DNA from: Brachionus plicatilis
Taxonomy: Eukaryota; Rotifera; Eurotatoria; Ploima; Brachionidae
Length of the DNA stretch: 64,000 bases
Assembly (NCBI GenBank): GCA_010279815.1
Contig: QEOQ01000694.1
Coordinates: 1,290,328 to 1,354,327, forward strand
Reading direction: 5' to 3'
Below are positions 13,146 through 23,564 of the stretch, one piece after another. Below the pieces are notes generated by a model. It did no database searches. It worked only from the letters and a program-made list of their open reading frames with translations, and was not told the DNA's origin. Within the stretch, counting starts at the first letter, position 1. The number at the start of each line of letters is the position of its first letter. The position numbers were made by a program, and so were the translations under genes.

Positions 13146-15890
13146 CTCGATCGTTTCTTTTTAGTTTTAGTATCAGTAAATATTTAGATATTGGAATTTG
13201 TTGATATTAGCTTGAGTTCATTTGAAAAAAAATTTCTGACAAAAAAGGCTGTAAATAGCCGATGAATGTTGATGCTCGGTAAATTATTTTTTTTCCTATT
13301 TAAAAAATAAAGCCCTGTCGTTTGTTTGCCTAGATTAGAAGACTTTCTGTATTGTTAAAATAATTTTCTCATCTGTTCTTCAAGTATTATTCACAGGCCG
13401 CTTGTATTCAAATTCGCTTAAATTTAATTTTAAGTTTAAAATTTCAAAAAAAATCTTTTTCAATTTTGTGGACTTAATCTTTTTGTTTGACTGAAAAAAA
13501 GAGGGTCTAAGCTTAAGCTATTCGGACAAAATCTTGGAAAACCAAAAACTGTTCCAAAACATTTAATAAAAACAAATTTTAGTACCATATCTCTGAAAAC
13601 ATTAAAAATGTTCTAATTTTGCTTCATTTTAAATATTTTTAATTTATTCAAATTAATGAAATTAAATTATTCTCAACAAAAATTATTTGTATTTAAAAAC
13701 TTCAAGCTTCAAGATTTAAAACAGAAGCTTATGTGACTCGGACAAATCCAATCATCTGTCCATGCACCCAGACTACATTAGATATCCTAAACTGGGAATC
13801 AAATTTTTTATCTTGTGTCATTTCAACACCAAATAAATTGAAAATGTACTTTTTGATCCCTTTTAAATTTATTTATTTTTAAAAATAATCATGTAATTTT
13901 TAAAATTCAAAATTTTTACAATTTTTTAACTAGATAGAATTTTTTAAGTCTGGTTTTAAGACACACAAGTAGCTTATTGTTTAGATCAAAATTTAAAAGT
14001 GGTAAAGCTCAAGTAACTAGCAAATATTGGAACAACATGGAGGAAAAATTCAACTTAGGTAGTCATCCCAGAAAAGTTAGAACGTACTACAAAATTTTTT
14101 TTATTTAATTCTGTAAAAAATGCCCATAAATAAAAATTTTTGCAACCGCTCTTTACTTATTTCAATTAGTCTTTTTAAAATTTTAAAACTTAAAATTTTA
14201 TTTAAATTTTTTTTATCATTTTATTCCACATTTTTTTACCTTATAGCCTTCTGAAGTTTTTATTTCAGTCAAGCAATTGATTTTAAAAAAAGAAGAACAA
14301 ACATCGAGAATCGAGTGTATAACAAATGTTGCCTTAATAATATTATTTTTAATAGTGAATTAATTTTAAATTTTTAAGAAATAAATTACCTAAATAAGGA
14401 GTTGCTATCAATTAATTTTTTTTTGTGAATATTTATTTAAAATAGAAAAGAAAAAGAATAATATCTGAAAGAGCTCTAGCTGGGTACAGAAAAACAAATA
14501 AATAAAAATATCTTATTATCAAACATTTACTATATTTTCATTGATTTTATCATGATTAAAGTTAGTCGCGGTAAAATAATTACTAATTTACTAATCTTAA
14601 ATGCTAAATATTGTGACCAAGAAACATGTTTTATAAGGTTCCGATTAAGTTGATCACAATGATTTTTTTTTAACATTAGGAAATTAGAGTAAATTTTTGA
14701 ATAGATTATAAAAAATAGAAAAGAGCTTGTTTAAAAATAGTATTTTCTAATGAGCAATGTTTTTGTAGATATTTAAAAAAATTAAATTAAAATTAAAAAT
14801 TAAAGCATTCGAAATTCATTGAATTTATCTTCTTACGCATTTATTTTGGTAGCATTTCCTCTCTTCAAAGAAAGTAAATTATTAACCACAACATTTTTTA
14901 AATTCAAACCTAAAAAATAAAAAGTCTTAATTTCTTATTTGACATTTTCTTTAATAAAAAATCACTTTAATACTTAAATTAAAAAAATTAATTCCAATAA
15001 TTAGAAGTTTTTAGGAAATTTCTTTTCCGAAAAAAATATAATTCTAAGTTGATTTATTTAGATTCTTAACTTTTTGAAAAATCCACTTTTAAAAGATTGT
15101 CCATTAAAATTTAATTGAAAAAATTAAGTAAATGCAGTGATAGGAGAATAAAAATAAGGTGTCAATGCTTCTTGATGTTCATTATGCTCACAAATGATAA
15201 TAAAAAGCGATTTGAAAATATGAATAACAAAGCGGAAAAGTTTATATTTTAAAATTTTGTCTAATTAATTTCAAAGTTAAAAACACATGCAAAATAGATG
15301 AACAAAAAAAGAGTCTTTATATAAAGTTAAAAAAAATTTGTTTCTAATTTAATGTTTGAGTAAAATTTTTTAAAATTTAAATTTTTAGCCTTATTCAATA
15401 TGAATTGTTCCCAAAAAGGTCCACGTGTAAGTTAGGAATTTTTTTGTGCAACGATCATGAATTGTTTGTTTTTCCAAGCAATTTAGAGACAAATAATTAT
15501 CAAAGCAAACATGAGATAACAATTCAAAAGCGTCGCTTGTTTCAATAAAGGATTACAAATCAATGATCCCCAGGACATATTAAAATTATTTGACACCTTT
15601 TGGCAAAAGACTCTAGAAGATTTAAAAACAATAAAAATACGGTTTGTTTCTTTAATTTTTGTTTCCGACTTGTTTTGGATTATTGAATAATTCTGTTTAA
15701 TGAGTTTTGAAGAAAAAAAAGCTGTCTCACTTCATAAAAGATTAAAATACAGAAAATATCATTAATTATATTTCAAACGAGTGGCGCCAAATTTCAATCG
15801 ATTTGAAATTTTCTAATAAAAAAATTAATTACATAATTACGAGCTTTGAAAAAAAATACTCTAAACATTTTGCACAATATTACGGTCAAG
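11929..15890. other. Gene-free stretch with simple repeats
   Basis: No supported gene was found. About 12000-12970 is less AT-rich than its surroundings and could be regulatory DNA of the Otx locus. A TG repeat occupies 13013-13030 and a CT-rich tract 13111-13148. From 13.2 to 15.9 kb the sequence is ordinary AT-rich DNA leading up to the lectin gene. The open frame near 12.55-12.77 kb on the minus strand starts at TTG and has no recognisable domain. Confidence 0.45.
13111..13148. repeat. CT microsatellite
   Basis: The tract is almost entirely CT dinucleotides with a few interruptions; the TG repeat at 13013-13030 lies about 80 bp to the left. Confidence 0.85.
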
Positions 15891-16595
15891 ATGAGATCGA
15901 GCCTAATTATTTTGTTATTAAAACTGCTCAGCTTGATCAAATTAAATAATATATGTATCAAAGCTGTATCAGCTTATGGAATTTTTTGCCCTAGAAAGCA
16001 CATCAAGTCAAACAGTTCATGTTTTATGTATCACTTAAGATCAAAGACTTTATCTCAATCTGAGCATATATGTTTTATGTATAGTAATAGTCTGGTCACT
16101 ATGGAAACAAGCAAAAAATGGAAAGAGTTAATAGATCAATTGAACAATTTAAAACTTCATGATTATTCATTTAGAATTGGACTTGCATTCAATTTTACAT
16201 CCAATCTTTGGCAATGGTCTAAACATTTAGACCAAAGGGCCAATGGAAATTTAAAATGGTGTGAAGATGATAAATTTTATCAAAATTTTGACTGTGCTAG
16301 TTTAGCTTATGGAAAAAATTGGTGTCTCAGAACAATTCCTTGTAATCAGGAAGAACCATTTATTTGCGAGTGGCGCCCCAATCAATTTAGGACTCACAAT
16401 GCCAAACTTGGTCAATCATTAACAGCTGTCTTTTATTTTTTTTCTGTCTTTGGTTTTGGCTGTTTTTTAATTTTATTCTTTTTTCTCATACAATTTTTCA
16501 AATATTCTAAAGTTTATCTTGGCAATTATTTTGATGAATTGGACAAAAATAATTCAAATAAAAAGGAAAAATTTTATTTTAAAAAATCAAATTAA
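15891..16595 (+). CDS. Type I membrane protein with C-type lectin domain
   Basis: An uninterrupted frame encodes 234 residues from the ATG at 15891. The frame opens further upstream only at TTG, and the ATG places a good signal peptide (about 1-28, ending AVSA) first. A C-type lectin-like domain spans about 33-161, with cysteines at 33, 44, 61, 124, 135, 145, 151 and 159, a RIGL core resembling the family WIGL motif, and a PFICEW end. One hydrophobic segment at about 176-202 is followed by a basic cytoplasmic tail. NSS (41) and NFT (101) are possible N-glycosylation sites. The usual EPN/QPD and WND calcium-site motifs are missing, so calcium-dependent sugar binding is doubtful. The gene lacks introns, unlike its neighbour, and ends 79 bp before the convergent lysyl hydroxylase stop. 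An AATAAA at 16603-16608 could be its polyadenylation signal. Confidence 0.85.
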   Translation: MRSSLIILLLKLLSLIKLNNICIKAVSAYGIFCPRKHIKSNSSCFMYHLRSKTLSQSEHICFMYSNSLVTMETSKKWKELIDQLNNLKLHDYSFRIGLAFNFTSNLWQWSKHLDQRANGNLKWCEDDKFYQNFDCASLAYGKNWCLRTIPCNQEEPFICEWRPNQFRTHNAKLGQSLTAVFYFFSVFGFGCFLILFFFLIQFFKYSKVYLGNYFDELDKNNSNKKEKFYFKKSN

Positions 16596-16674
16596 ATTTT
16601 AAAATAAACAATAACAACACTCGAATTAAAAAAAATAATTCCTAATTAAAACTAGACTAAATCACAAATCAAAC

Positions 16675-19600
16675 TTATGGATCAATAAATGAAACCATGA
16701 TGTATCGGGTTCCACCCGTTACTTTGAGGCCTTCATGATAATGAGTCAACCTTCCAGGATGAATCATGGCCCAGCCTTTTTTGGTTTGTGTCACGTTGCA
16801 ATCGTATCTTACGAAGCGGACACCACCACCCTGGAAATCAACATTTGGAATATTTAGTGCTATATTCATTGTGTATGTAGATGCATCGTGATGTGGCGTC
16901 AAATGGTCTTGTTCATCTGGTCTATATCTGACTACAAAATTTAAATTGGCCTCTGGTGGCTTTTGAAAAATTAAAAAATTATATTTTTTTTTAATTTCAT
17001 TAATAATCAATAAATTACATCATGGTAGTATCCAATAAATATCTTTTGCTGCATTGGTTGTATGAGCTTTTTCAAAAAGTACAACCAGTGTTCTTGAAAA
17101 CCAACTTGGGTCATGTGAATATCCACAGTTGGCACATTTTCATATCCACCTGGAATACGAGAGTCCTAAAGAACCAAAAAATAAAAGTGAGTTACAAAAA
17201 TTCAATAAAAAAATACATTTTTATTATTTCTTCCACCAGACCATTGACCAAAGTCTTCCATTGTAGTAATTAAACTTTCACAAAACTCGTCTGAAAGTAT
17301 AGGAAACCAATACACATCGGGACAAGGCTGCAATAAAAAAAAGGGTAAAAATTTTAATTTAAAACAAAATTTAAAAAATTGACTCACAACTTCAGGTTTT
17401 TTTTCTCCCAAAACAAAATCTTTATATTCAGGATGAATGAATCGGTTCGTCCAGTCCTTTAATTAAAAAAATAAAAAACAAAATTTTGTCAAAAATTTTC
17501 CAACTACCAAAAAGTTATCGAATATTTCAAACATTTCAGGCCTTATTTTGCTCGTGTTAAAACTATTCGTATTGACCAAATGACCAAAATTTTCTAAATT
17601 AGTTCCATACATGAAAATATCCTTAAAATTATTTAATTAATTTTATCTAAAATTTTTAGTTATTCTAATTAAAAAATTACACTCTCTCTCAATGAAGTAG
17701 CAAGTTTGATGTTTGGATCTTGGAATTCATCTTCAAATTCAACGGAGACTTTTCTCAAAAGTTCTCCTTTGATTAAAACAGCCTCACCAACATAGGGCAA
17801 ATTCCAAACATTTCTTAAATTAAAATGGAGATGATCACAAAATTTAAATTTTTTGTCTCAAATTTACATTAAATTTCTATCAACTATATCAAAGTAATCG
17901 TCAGATCTACGATAAAAACCTTCATTGTTCACTGCTCCCCATACATTACTCCATGAAGTTTCTGGTCTTTTCATTATTGGTGCCAATATTGCTCTATTTT
18001 GTTCAACTAAAAGCTTAAGAGTCTCAGAATTATCAAAATGCACAGGGCTGTCCACCATGAACAAATAATTGCAAGCAATTTTTTTACATTCTTCTCTATA
18101 AGTAAAAAAAAATAATATTTTTGAATAAAAATAAATTTTTTATTTGGTCTAATTACATTGCAGCTTGTTTAGCTTCATGCTCAGATGAATCATCAACTGA
18201 TGGTAGGTATTTAACTGAAGCATATTCACTATTAAAATTTGTTACAAACTTTTCCACTTCTAAATTATGGTATTGTTCCTAAAAAGTTAATTCTTCAAAT
18301 TTTTGAAATCCAAAAAAGGGCTTTGTGAATTTTGGAACAAAAAAAAAAGCAAAATTTTAAAATTAAAATCAATCTTTTGGTTTATGTCTTTAAATCATTC
18401 TGCAAAATGTACCATCTGAAACAAACTTTTTATCACCAAAATTTAGTATCTGCAAAGCACTTTTTGTAATTAAATTACAGAACTATTGCAGATATTAAAT
18501 TTTGATAATAAAAAGTTTGTGTCAGATGGTACATTTTGCAGAATGAGTTAAAGACCTAAACAAACAATTTGATTTTAATTTAAAAATTGTGTTATTGTTC
18601 TTAATTCCAATATTCACAATGCTCAAAGTGGCAAAAAATTACATTATTGTGAATTAGAACGGATATTTTGTTCTTAGGATAATTTAAAGCAGAAATTTTT
18701 TGAAAAAATTCTCTCAAGAATGGAGTTGGTTGCTCAATGAATATCGCCATTAATATATCAGGCCATTCACTTTGATCTTGGCTTAATAAGATGGTATCCT
18801 CTTTGCAAGCAATGCATCCTTTTGTATTGGAATAGAAATTCCCAATATAATTTCCCAGTCGATTTAATTCAAGCTAAATAAAATAAAAAGTGATCATTAA
18901 ATTTTTTTTCTTATTTTTTTTTTCAATTACTTTAGATTGTCCATTTCCGTGGAAAATTAATGGAACTGTATTTGTGACATTATTTGAAACTTCCACTTTG
19001 CCATCCTCGTTAGCAAATATGGACAGTTCGCTGACGGCACCGTTTAAATTTTGAAAAATTTCCGATCGAGTATCAAGTCTAATGTTATGTTTATTCTAAA
19101 AATTTAAAAATTAAAAATTTTAGAAAAAAAGAAAATCTTAAATTACTTGAGTTGGTTTATTTAGGAAAATTTTGGTATAAAAAAGCTGGTCATCTTCATG
19201 GTCCTTAATCGGTTCTGTGGTAATAATTTCATAGAGATCACCAGCATAACCAATAAAGCCCCCTGAATTGAGAAATCTTTTCTCATTTTCAGGTACAACT
19301 GGATAACTATCAGCTAATGAGGGGTCTGGCCAGCAAAATGATTCAGCACCAAATACAATTCTTGAATTGAATTCTTTGAATTTTTCCAAAATTTTTTCAG
19401 CATCATTATTTACAATAACGTCATAGCTAACAAAAAAATTTAATCACTTAATTTCCAAAAATTTAATATTAAAATTTACCTATCAGTAAACAAAATAACT
19501 TTATTGTCATCATTTTTATATTTTTCCAATGCTTCGATTAATAAATTAACTTTATGGCCACCGCCAGTTTGTTTCTTAACATCACCACCTTTCCAGTCTT

Positions 19601-19882
19601 CACCAAGTCCCAAAATCTAAACAGACAAATTAATTTGTTTATCTCTGAAAAAAATTAGAAGCTAATATTAAACCTCATATTCGAGCTCGTTCTGCTTCAA
19701 AGATCTAATATAGCGCCTGTATCCATCAGTTTCTTCGGTAGCCACACTTATGACCAAAAGATTTTCTATAAAAAAAAATTAGTCAAAATTAAATGACTTT
19801 AAAAATGAATCAAACCTTGAGCAGATGATTTTAGTACAAAAAAGCTACTGATTACTATCAAACCAATGTAGCTTGATATCAT
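16675..19882 (-). CDS. Procollagen-lysine 2-oxoglutarate 5-dioxygenase (lysyl hydroxylase)
   Basis: The enzyme hydroxylates collagen lysines in the ER lumen using Fe(II), 2-oxoglutarate and ascorbate. I resolve 14 exons with GT..AG borders: 19816-19882, 19674-19765, 19480-19616, 19147-19426, 18931-19095, 18643-18873, 18157-18278, 17868-18095, 17681-17813, 17508-17621, 17388-17456, 17217-17327, 17019-17165 and 16675-16959. They sum to 2181 nt, or 726 residues plus stop, almost exactly the length of vertebrate PLOD proteins. A signal peptide (about 1-21) is followed by the glycosyltransferase-like domain with TDSYD near residues 97-101, the central domain, and the C-terminal dioxygenase domain. 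The iron-binding residues are H655, D657 (in PHHDAST) and H707 (in HYHEG), and R717 would bind 2-oxoglutarate. The protein ends SFIDP, as in the family. No frameshift or stop interrupts it. Introns are mostly 45-80 bp; the 364-bp one between exons 6 and 7 holds a fold-back element. Confidence 0.95.
18319..18623. mobile_element. Fold-back MITE in a lysyl hydroxylase intron
   Basis: The two halves are inverted copies: the block around 18395-18455 (starting CATTCTGCAAAATGTACCA) reappears reversed at about 18485-18545. The ends read GGCTTTGTGAATTTTGG on the left and, reversed, AGCATTGTGAATATTGG on the right. The right end lies only about 19 bp from the exon 6 donor at 18642. No clean target duplication was found. 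The ends resemble those of the elements at 21344 and 31626. Confidence 0.65.
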
Positions 19883-21343
19883 TTTGAGTTTTTAAATTCT
19901 AAAAAAGAAAGAATGAATATCAGTATTCTGATTTTTAGAAAGCTTAAATACCGGTATTTAATTTGACCTAGAAAAGAAAAATTAATTGATTTAATAATTA
20001 AAAAGAGCAAATGTAGCTGGGCATAGATAAATAAATATTATTATTAATTACAGTTTAAGTTCGATCTGAGGCTGATTAAGATACGGTTGGGTATATTTTT
20101 TTTGTGAGCTTAGTCTGTATTTTATATTGATTAGAATTAGCAAGAAGTCTAGGATGCTTATCTAGTACATTCAACGCTTGTTCGATTACAGTTCCACGTT
20201 TATAATAAATTATTATGATACTTCAAATCAATATTCATTCAAAAAAATAGAATAAATTAACCAGATTGAAAAGAGGTAAAATTTCAAAGAAAAACTATCG
20301 TCTGACTTATGGCCCTAAAAATAACTAATCTCTTTTCAATCATAGAATAGATAAATTAGAGCAAAAATTATTATTAAAAATTTTTAGAATTGTAAAAAAA
20401 AAGCATTTATTAAACAATTAAATAATTTTTAGGCCAATCTTTTTCAAATATGAAATAATTTAGTAATAATTTACTTAAGAGCAAAGCAATGGATGAGTGG
20501 AATTTTCTTGATTATGTTGGCCGGCTTTTTTTATTTATTTAATTATTTAAAAAAATACAATTCTCTCAGACATTGTTTTTGATTTTTTGATTTAAAATAT
20601 CAAGACATCCAAGGAGTTAATCTGCAGGCAGTCTAAAAATTTAAAGAAAAAATAATTTTGACTTTATTGGGCGTAATTTGACTGGTAAAGCTCAGTAAAA
20701 AAAATTGCTGATTTTAAGGTTAAAGAAATAAATATAGTCCACAATATTTCCCAAATGACCTTAAAAAATCAATATGCTGGTTTAAGTGAAAATCTTGAAG
20801 GAAATTCAAAAAGATGCCTACAGCTTCGTTTCCAATTATCTCATCTATTATAAACTTGGCTCAAGGAAGTCCTATTGGAATTGACCTTAGTATGGGATTC
20901 ATAAATTCCATTTTGATTCGTCTCTTAATGTTCCAAATCTTAAATATCAATTCCCTAAATTCAGAATTTGCTGTTTTTTAATAGTTTAATTTAAGTGATT
21001 TTCAACTAAAAGTGATTCTAGTAGGAATTGTGGTTATTGAATGCGTGGTTAACCAAAACGAAAGCATCTAATCATCTTTGTTTTAGACCAAAAAGGTCTA
21101 AAAACTGCTTGCAATCAATTCTTTGTAGTCTTTTATAGTCTAAGAATTAAAAAATTTTTTCCTGACCGTTCTGGAAATTCTTGAAATGTGGTTAGCCAAA
21201 ATCCGAAAAAATAATTTCACGAAACCTTAAAAACATGACGAAAAATTTTTTGAAATCATTTAGTGAAAATTTCTTTAAAATAAATATTTTTTTAATTATT
21301 AAATTAAGATTTAAAAGTACTCAATAAGATGTAATCCATTCTA
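19883..21343. other. Upstream flank of lysyl hydroxylase; no gene
   Basis: This is the 5' side of the minus-strand lysyl hydroxylase and should hold its promoter, but I see no diagnostic motif. A 56-codon ATG frame on the plus strand near 20.81-20.98 kb has no recognisable domain and was not accepted. Confidence 0.45.
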
Positions 21344-21760
21344 GGCATTGTGAATTTTGGTACTAAAAAACAAAAACAAAATATCAAAAGTGCCAAAGCT
21401 TAAGTTCTGAAAGACCAAAACATGTTCTGTAAATTGTAGCAGCTGATACATCCTTTGAACCACCAATATACTGATTCTGCAAAATTCAGAACATTGTGAA
21501 TTATTGTACAAAAAACAAAAACAAAACATAAAAAACGCCAGAACTTTGATCTGGATCGACTAAAACATGTTCTGTAAATTGTAGCAACTGAAACATCTTT
21601 TGTACCAACACTTAAAGTTGAATTGGATTTTTAATATAATGTAGTATCCCCAATTTACTATTTTCTGAGTTTTGCAGATTTATTTCAGAGTTTTGCAGAA
21701 TCAGTATATTGGCGGTACAAAGGATGTACCAGCTGCTAGAATTTACAATTTTGAAGATTT
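21344..21760. repeat. Composite direct and inverted fold-back repeat
   Basis: A unit of about 130 bp beginning CATTGTGAATT occurs at about 21346-21475 and again, diverged, at about 21492-21615; both contain ACATGTTCTGTAAATTGTAG. The block about 21671-21760 is an inverted copy of the end of the first unit (GGTACAAAGGATGTACCAGC reversed). The opening GGCATTGTGAATTTTGG matches the ends of the other small fold-back elements here. Confidence 0.65.
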
Positions 21761-22094
21761 TGAAGCCTATAATTTTGAATAATTTTATTCTTCGATTGTT
21801 TGATTTATTCTTTTCTTCAAAATTTTGTGGCAGTCTATGATTGCCTTTGTCTATCCTTTAGTATACACAATTCAGCGACAATTTGGAAATTTAGTGCTCT
21901 TACTTCGCCATGGTATTCTTCCTGAATCTTATTTTATTTATCTGTTTGTTAATTTGTGGCGAGCTAAAGCTCCTTTAGATTTTATAAAATCATGTCTTAA
22001 AAAAAATCAAAATAAAACAAAATTGGCGATGCATCAATCAATGATTTTTTCCTTATTAAATTATCTCTAATTTAAAATTTTTATATAATAGATT

Positions 22095-22237
22095 TGTAGT
22101 AGAGGCCGAGTGTGTGAATAATAAGCTTAGTATTTAGTTAAACACTTTATTTAAAATAAGTTTAGAAAATAACAACTACTTCTTCTCTTTTAAAATAACA
22201 AGTAATATTTATAGTCTGATAAAGTCACCATACTACA
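22095..22237 (-). repeat. 3' LTR of the Ty3/gypsy element
   Basis: The 143-bp repeat matches 26277-26419 except for about four substitutions near its two ends. It begins TGTAGT and ends ACTACA, and the left flank GATT is repeated after the other LTR. Confidence 0.93.
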
Positions 22238-22250
22238 TTCCTCCCTCCTT
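22238..22250 (-). other. Polypurine tract of the LTR element
   Basis: Read on the minus strand, the tract is AAGGAGGGAGGAA immediately before the 3' LTR, which is where plus-strand DNA synthesis of an LTR element is primed. It fixes the element as minus-strand. Confidence 0.8.
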
Positions 22251-22511
22251 AGATTGGAAATTGTCCTATTTTTTTCAAATATTTAAAAAAAAAGACAATT
22301 TCCAAAACAATACAAAAAGTTAACTTAATTTTGCTCATAATTTTTCAAAACAAATTAAAAAATAAAATTAAAATAAATTTCAAAATTTTCAAAAACGTTT
22401 TAAAAATTTCAATTTTCATTTTTTTTCAAAAAATTATTTAGTTTTATTTTTTTTTTCTTCTTTCCATTTCAACTCTGTTTCTCACTTCTTCATTTCCATC
22501 AATCTTGTTTC

Positions 22512-22928
22512 CTAGAGCATCCTAATTTTCACCAATGTCCTGTTCTCCGTCCTACAAGTGTGGCATACCAATCTTCCCTCTCTCGTCGAAAAATGCGCTA
22601 TGTAATTTCGGAAGCATTCATCGTCTCCACATAGCATATGACCACAATTAGAAAAAATTAACCAATCCTCCACATTTGAGATGGTTGTACAGACCGGGCA
22701 AGCCATACATTTGTAATTATGACCAATTACTCCCTTGCACAGTCTCCAATTTTCACGGGGGACCATGCATTCAACAAAATGTTGTGCGAAATCATCCTCT
22801 GTTAGTCCCGTTTTGCAACGCGGACAACTAATAATAGGGACAACTGCCGGGCGAAAAGTCAGTAGGTGTTGGGTTTCTTCAATCTTCTTTGTTTCCTGCC
22901 CACATTTTCGCAAGTTTTTTTCTGGCAA
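22512..22928 (-). CDS. C2HC zinc-finger plus RING-finger ORF inside the LTR element
   Basis: This frame lies after integrase and before the 3' LTR, the place of an env or accessory gene. Counting from 22928 (a TTG; no ATG start is certain) it has 138 codons. A C2HC finger has C35, C38, H50 and C54 (SCPRCKT..DDFAQHFVEC). A RING-like set follows: CPVC at 77-80, CGHMLC at 95-100, C105 and CHTC at 122-125. Upstream, to about 23250, other frames contain a second finger of the same pattern (CWLC..DYSVHLLDC) and a CTICN motif, broken by stops and frameshifts. The intact protein was therefore longer, with two or more C2HC fingers before the RING. RING proteins are usually ubiquitin E3 ligases; that role here is only inference. 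There are no membrane segments, so it is not an envelope protein. Confidence 0.65.
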   Translation of the reverse strand: MPEKNLRKCGQETKKIEETQHLLTFRPAVVPIISCPRCKTGLTEDDFAQHFVECMVPRENWRLCKGVIGHNYKCMACPVCTTISNVEDWLIFSNCGHMLCGDDECFRNYIAHFSTREGRLVCHTCRTENRTLVKIRML

Positions 22929-23496
22929 TCCAATAAGTGCACACTATAATCGTCCACCTTATATCTTCTTTCGCATAGCCAACATGTAATTAAAATTTGG
23001 TCTATTCTTCCTCAAAGTGTTTTAATTTGTCCCGGTTCACGCAAGATCTTACGAGCTACCAAACCATGTTCATTTCCACATCTTCATTACAAATTGTACA
23101 CTTTTTCTCCCTGACCAACATTTCCGGGAAGAACTTCTTTATCATTTGATTAAAAAGATCCATTTCCACTCCACTTTCTTCAAACAGCCTTTTCCACCAT
23201 GACTAGGCTGCTATCCTTTTGGCCCCATCTAGTCCCACGCCAACCACTTGATGACCATCCTAAAGCACTATATTGGACTTCGTGCCCCATCACTCCATCC
23301 TCCTCCAGGATAATTGCTTCCAATGTGAACATAATTTCGTAAAACTTTAGGAACTTTTCCAATAATTGTTCACCATATTGCCAAGTTTTTCTCTTTAATG
23401 TCTGTTTTACGAAGCTTTCCGCGGGTAATTTTTACGAAGTTGGTTCCATTTTATTTTACTTCTTTGTTTTGTTTTTAATATTATTTAATTTTTAAT

Positions 23497-23538
23497 NNNN
23501 NNNNNNNNNNNNNNNNNNNNNNNNNNNNNNNNNNNNNN
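23497..23538. other. Assembly gap (42 N)
   Basis: A run of N interrupts the LTR element just downstream of the integrase C-terminus, so the distance between integrase and the RING frame is uncertain. Confidence 0.99.
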
Positions 23539-23564
23539 TTTTTTGTACATGTATTCTTATATTT

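Noticed and set aside
20814..20984. 56-codon ATG frame with hydrophobic residues
   Set aside because: No domain, no splice context, and frames of this length are expected occasionally in 64 kb.
21825..22070. Plus-strand frame of 81 codons next to the LTR element
   Set aside because: Starts at TTG, has no recognisable domain, and lies between a fold-back cluster and the LTR. Could be a relic but is unsupported.
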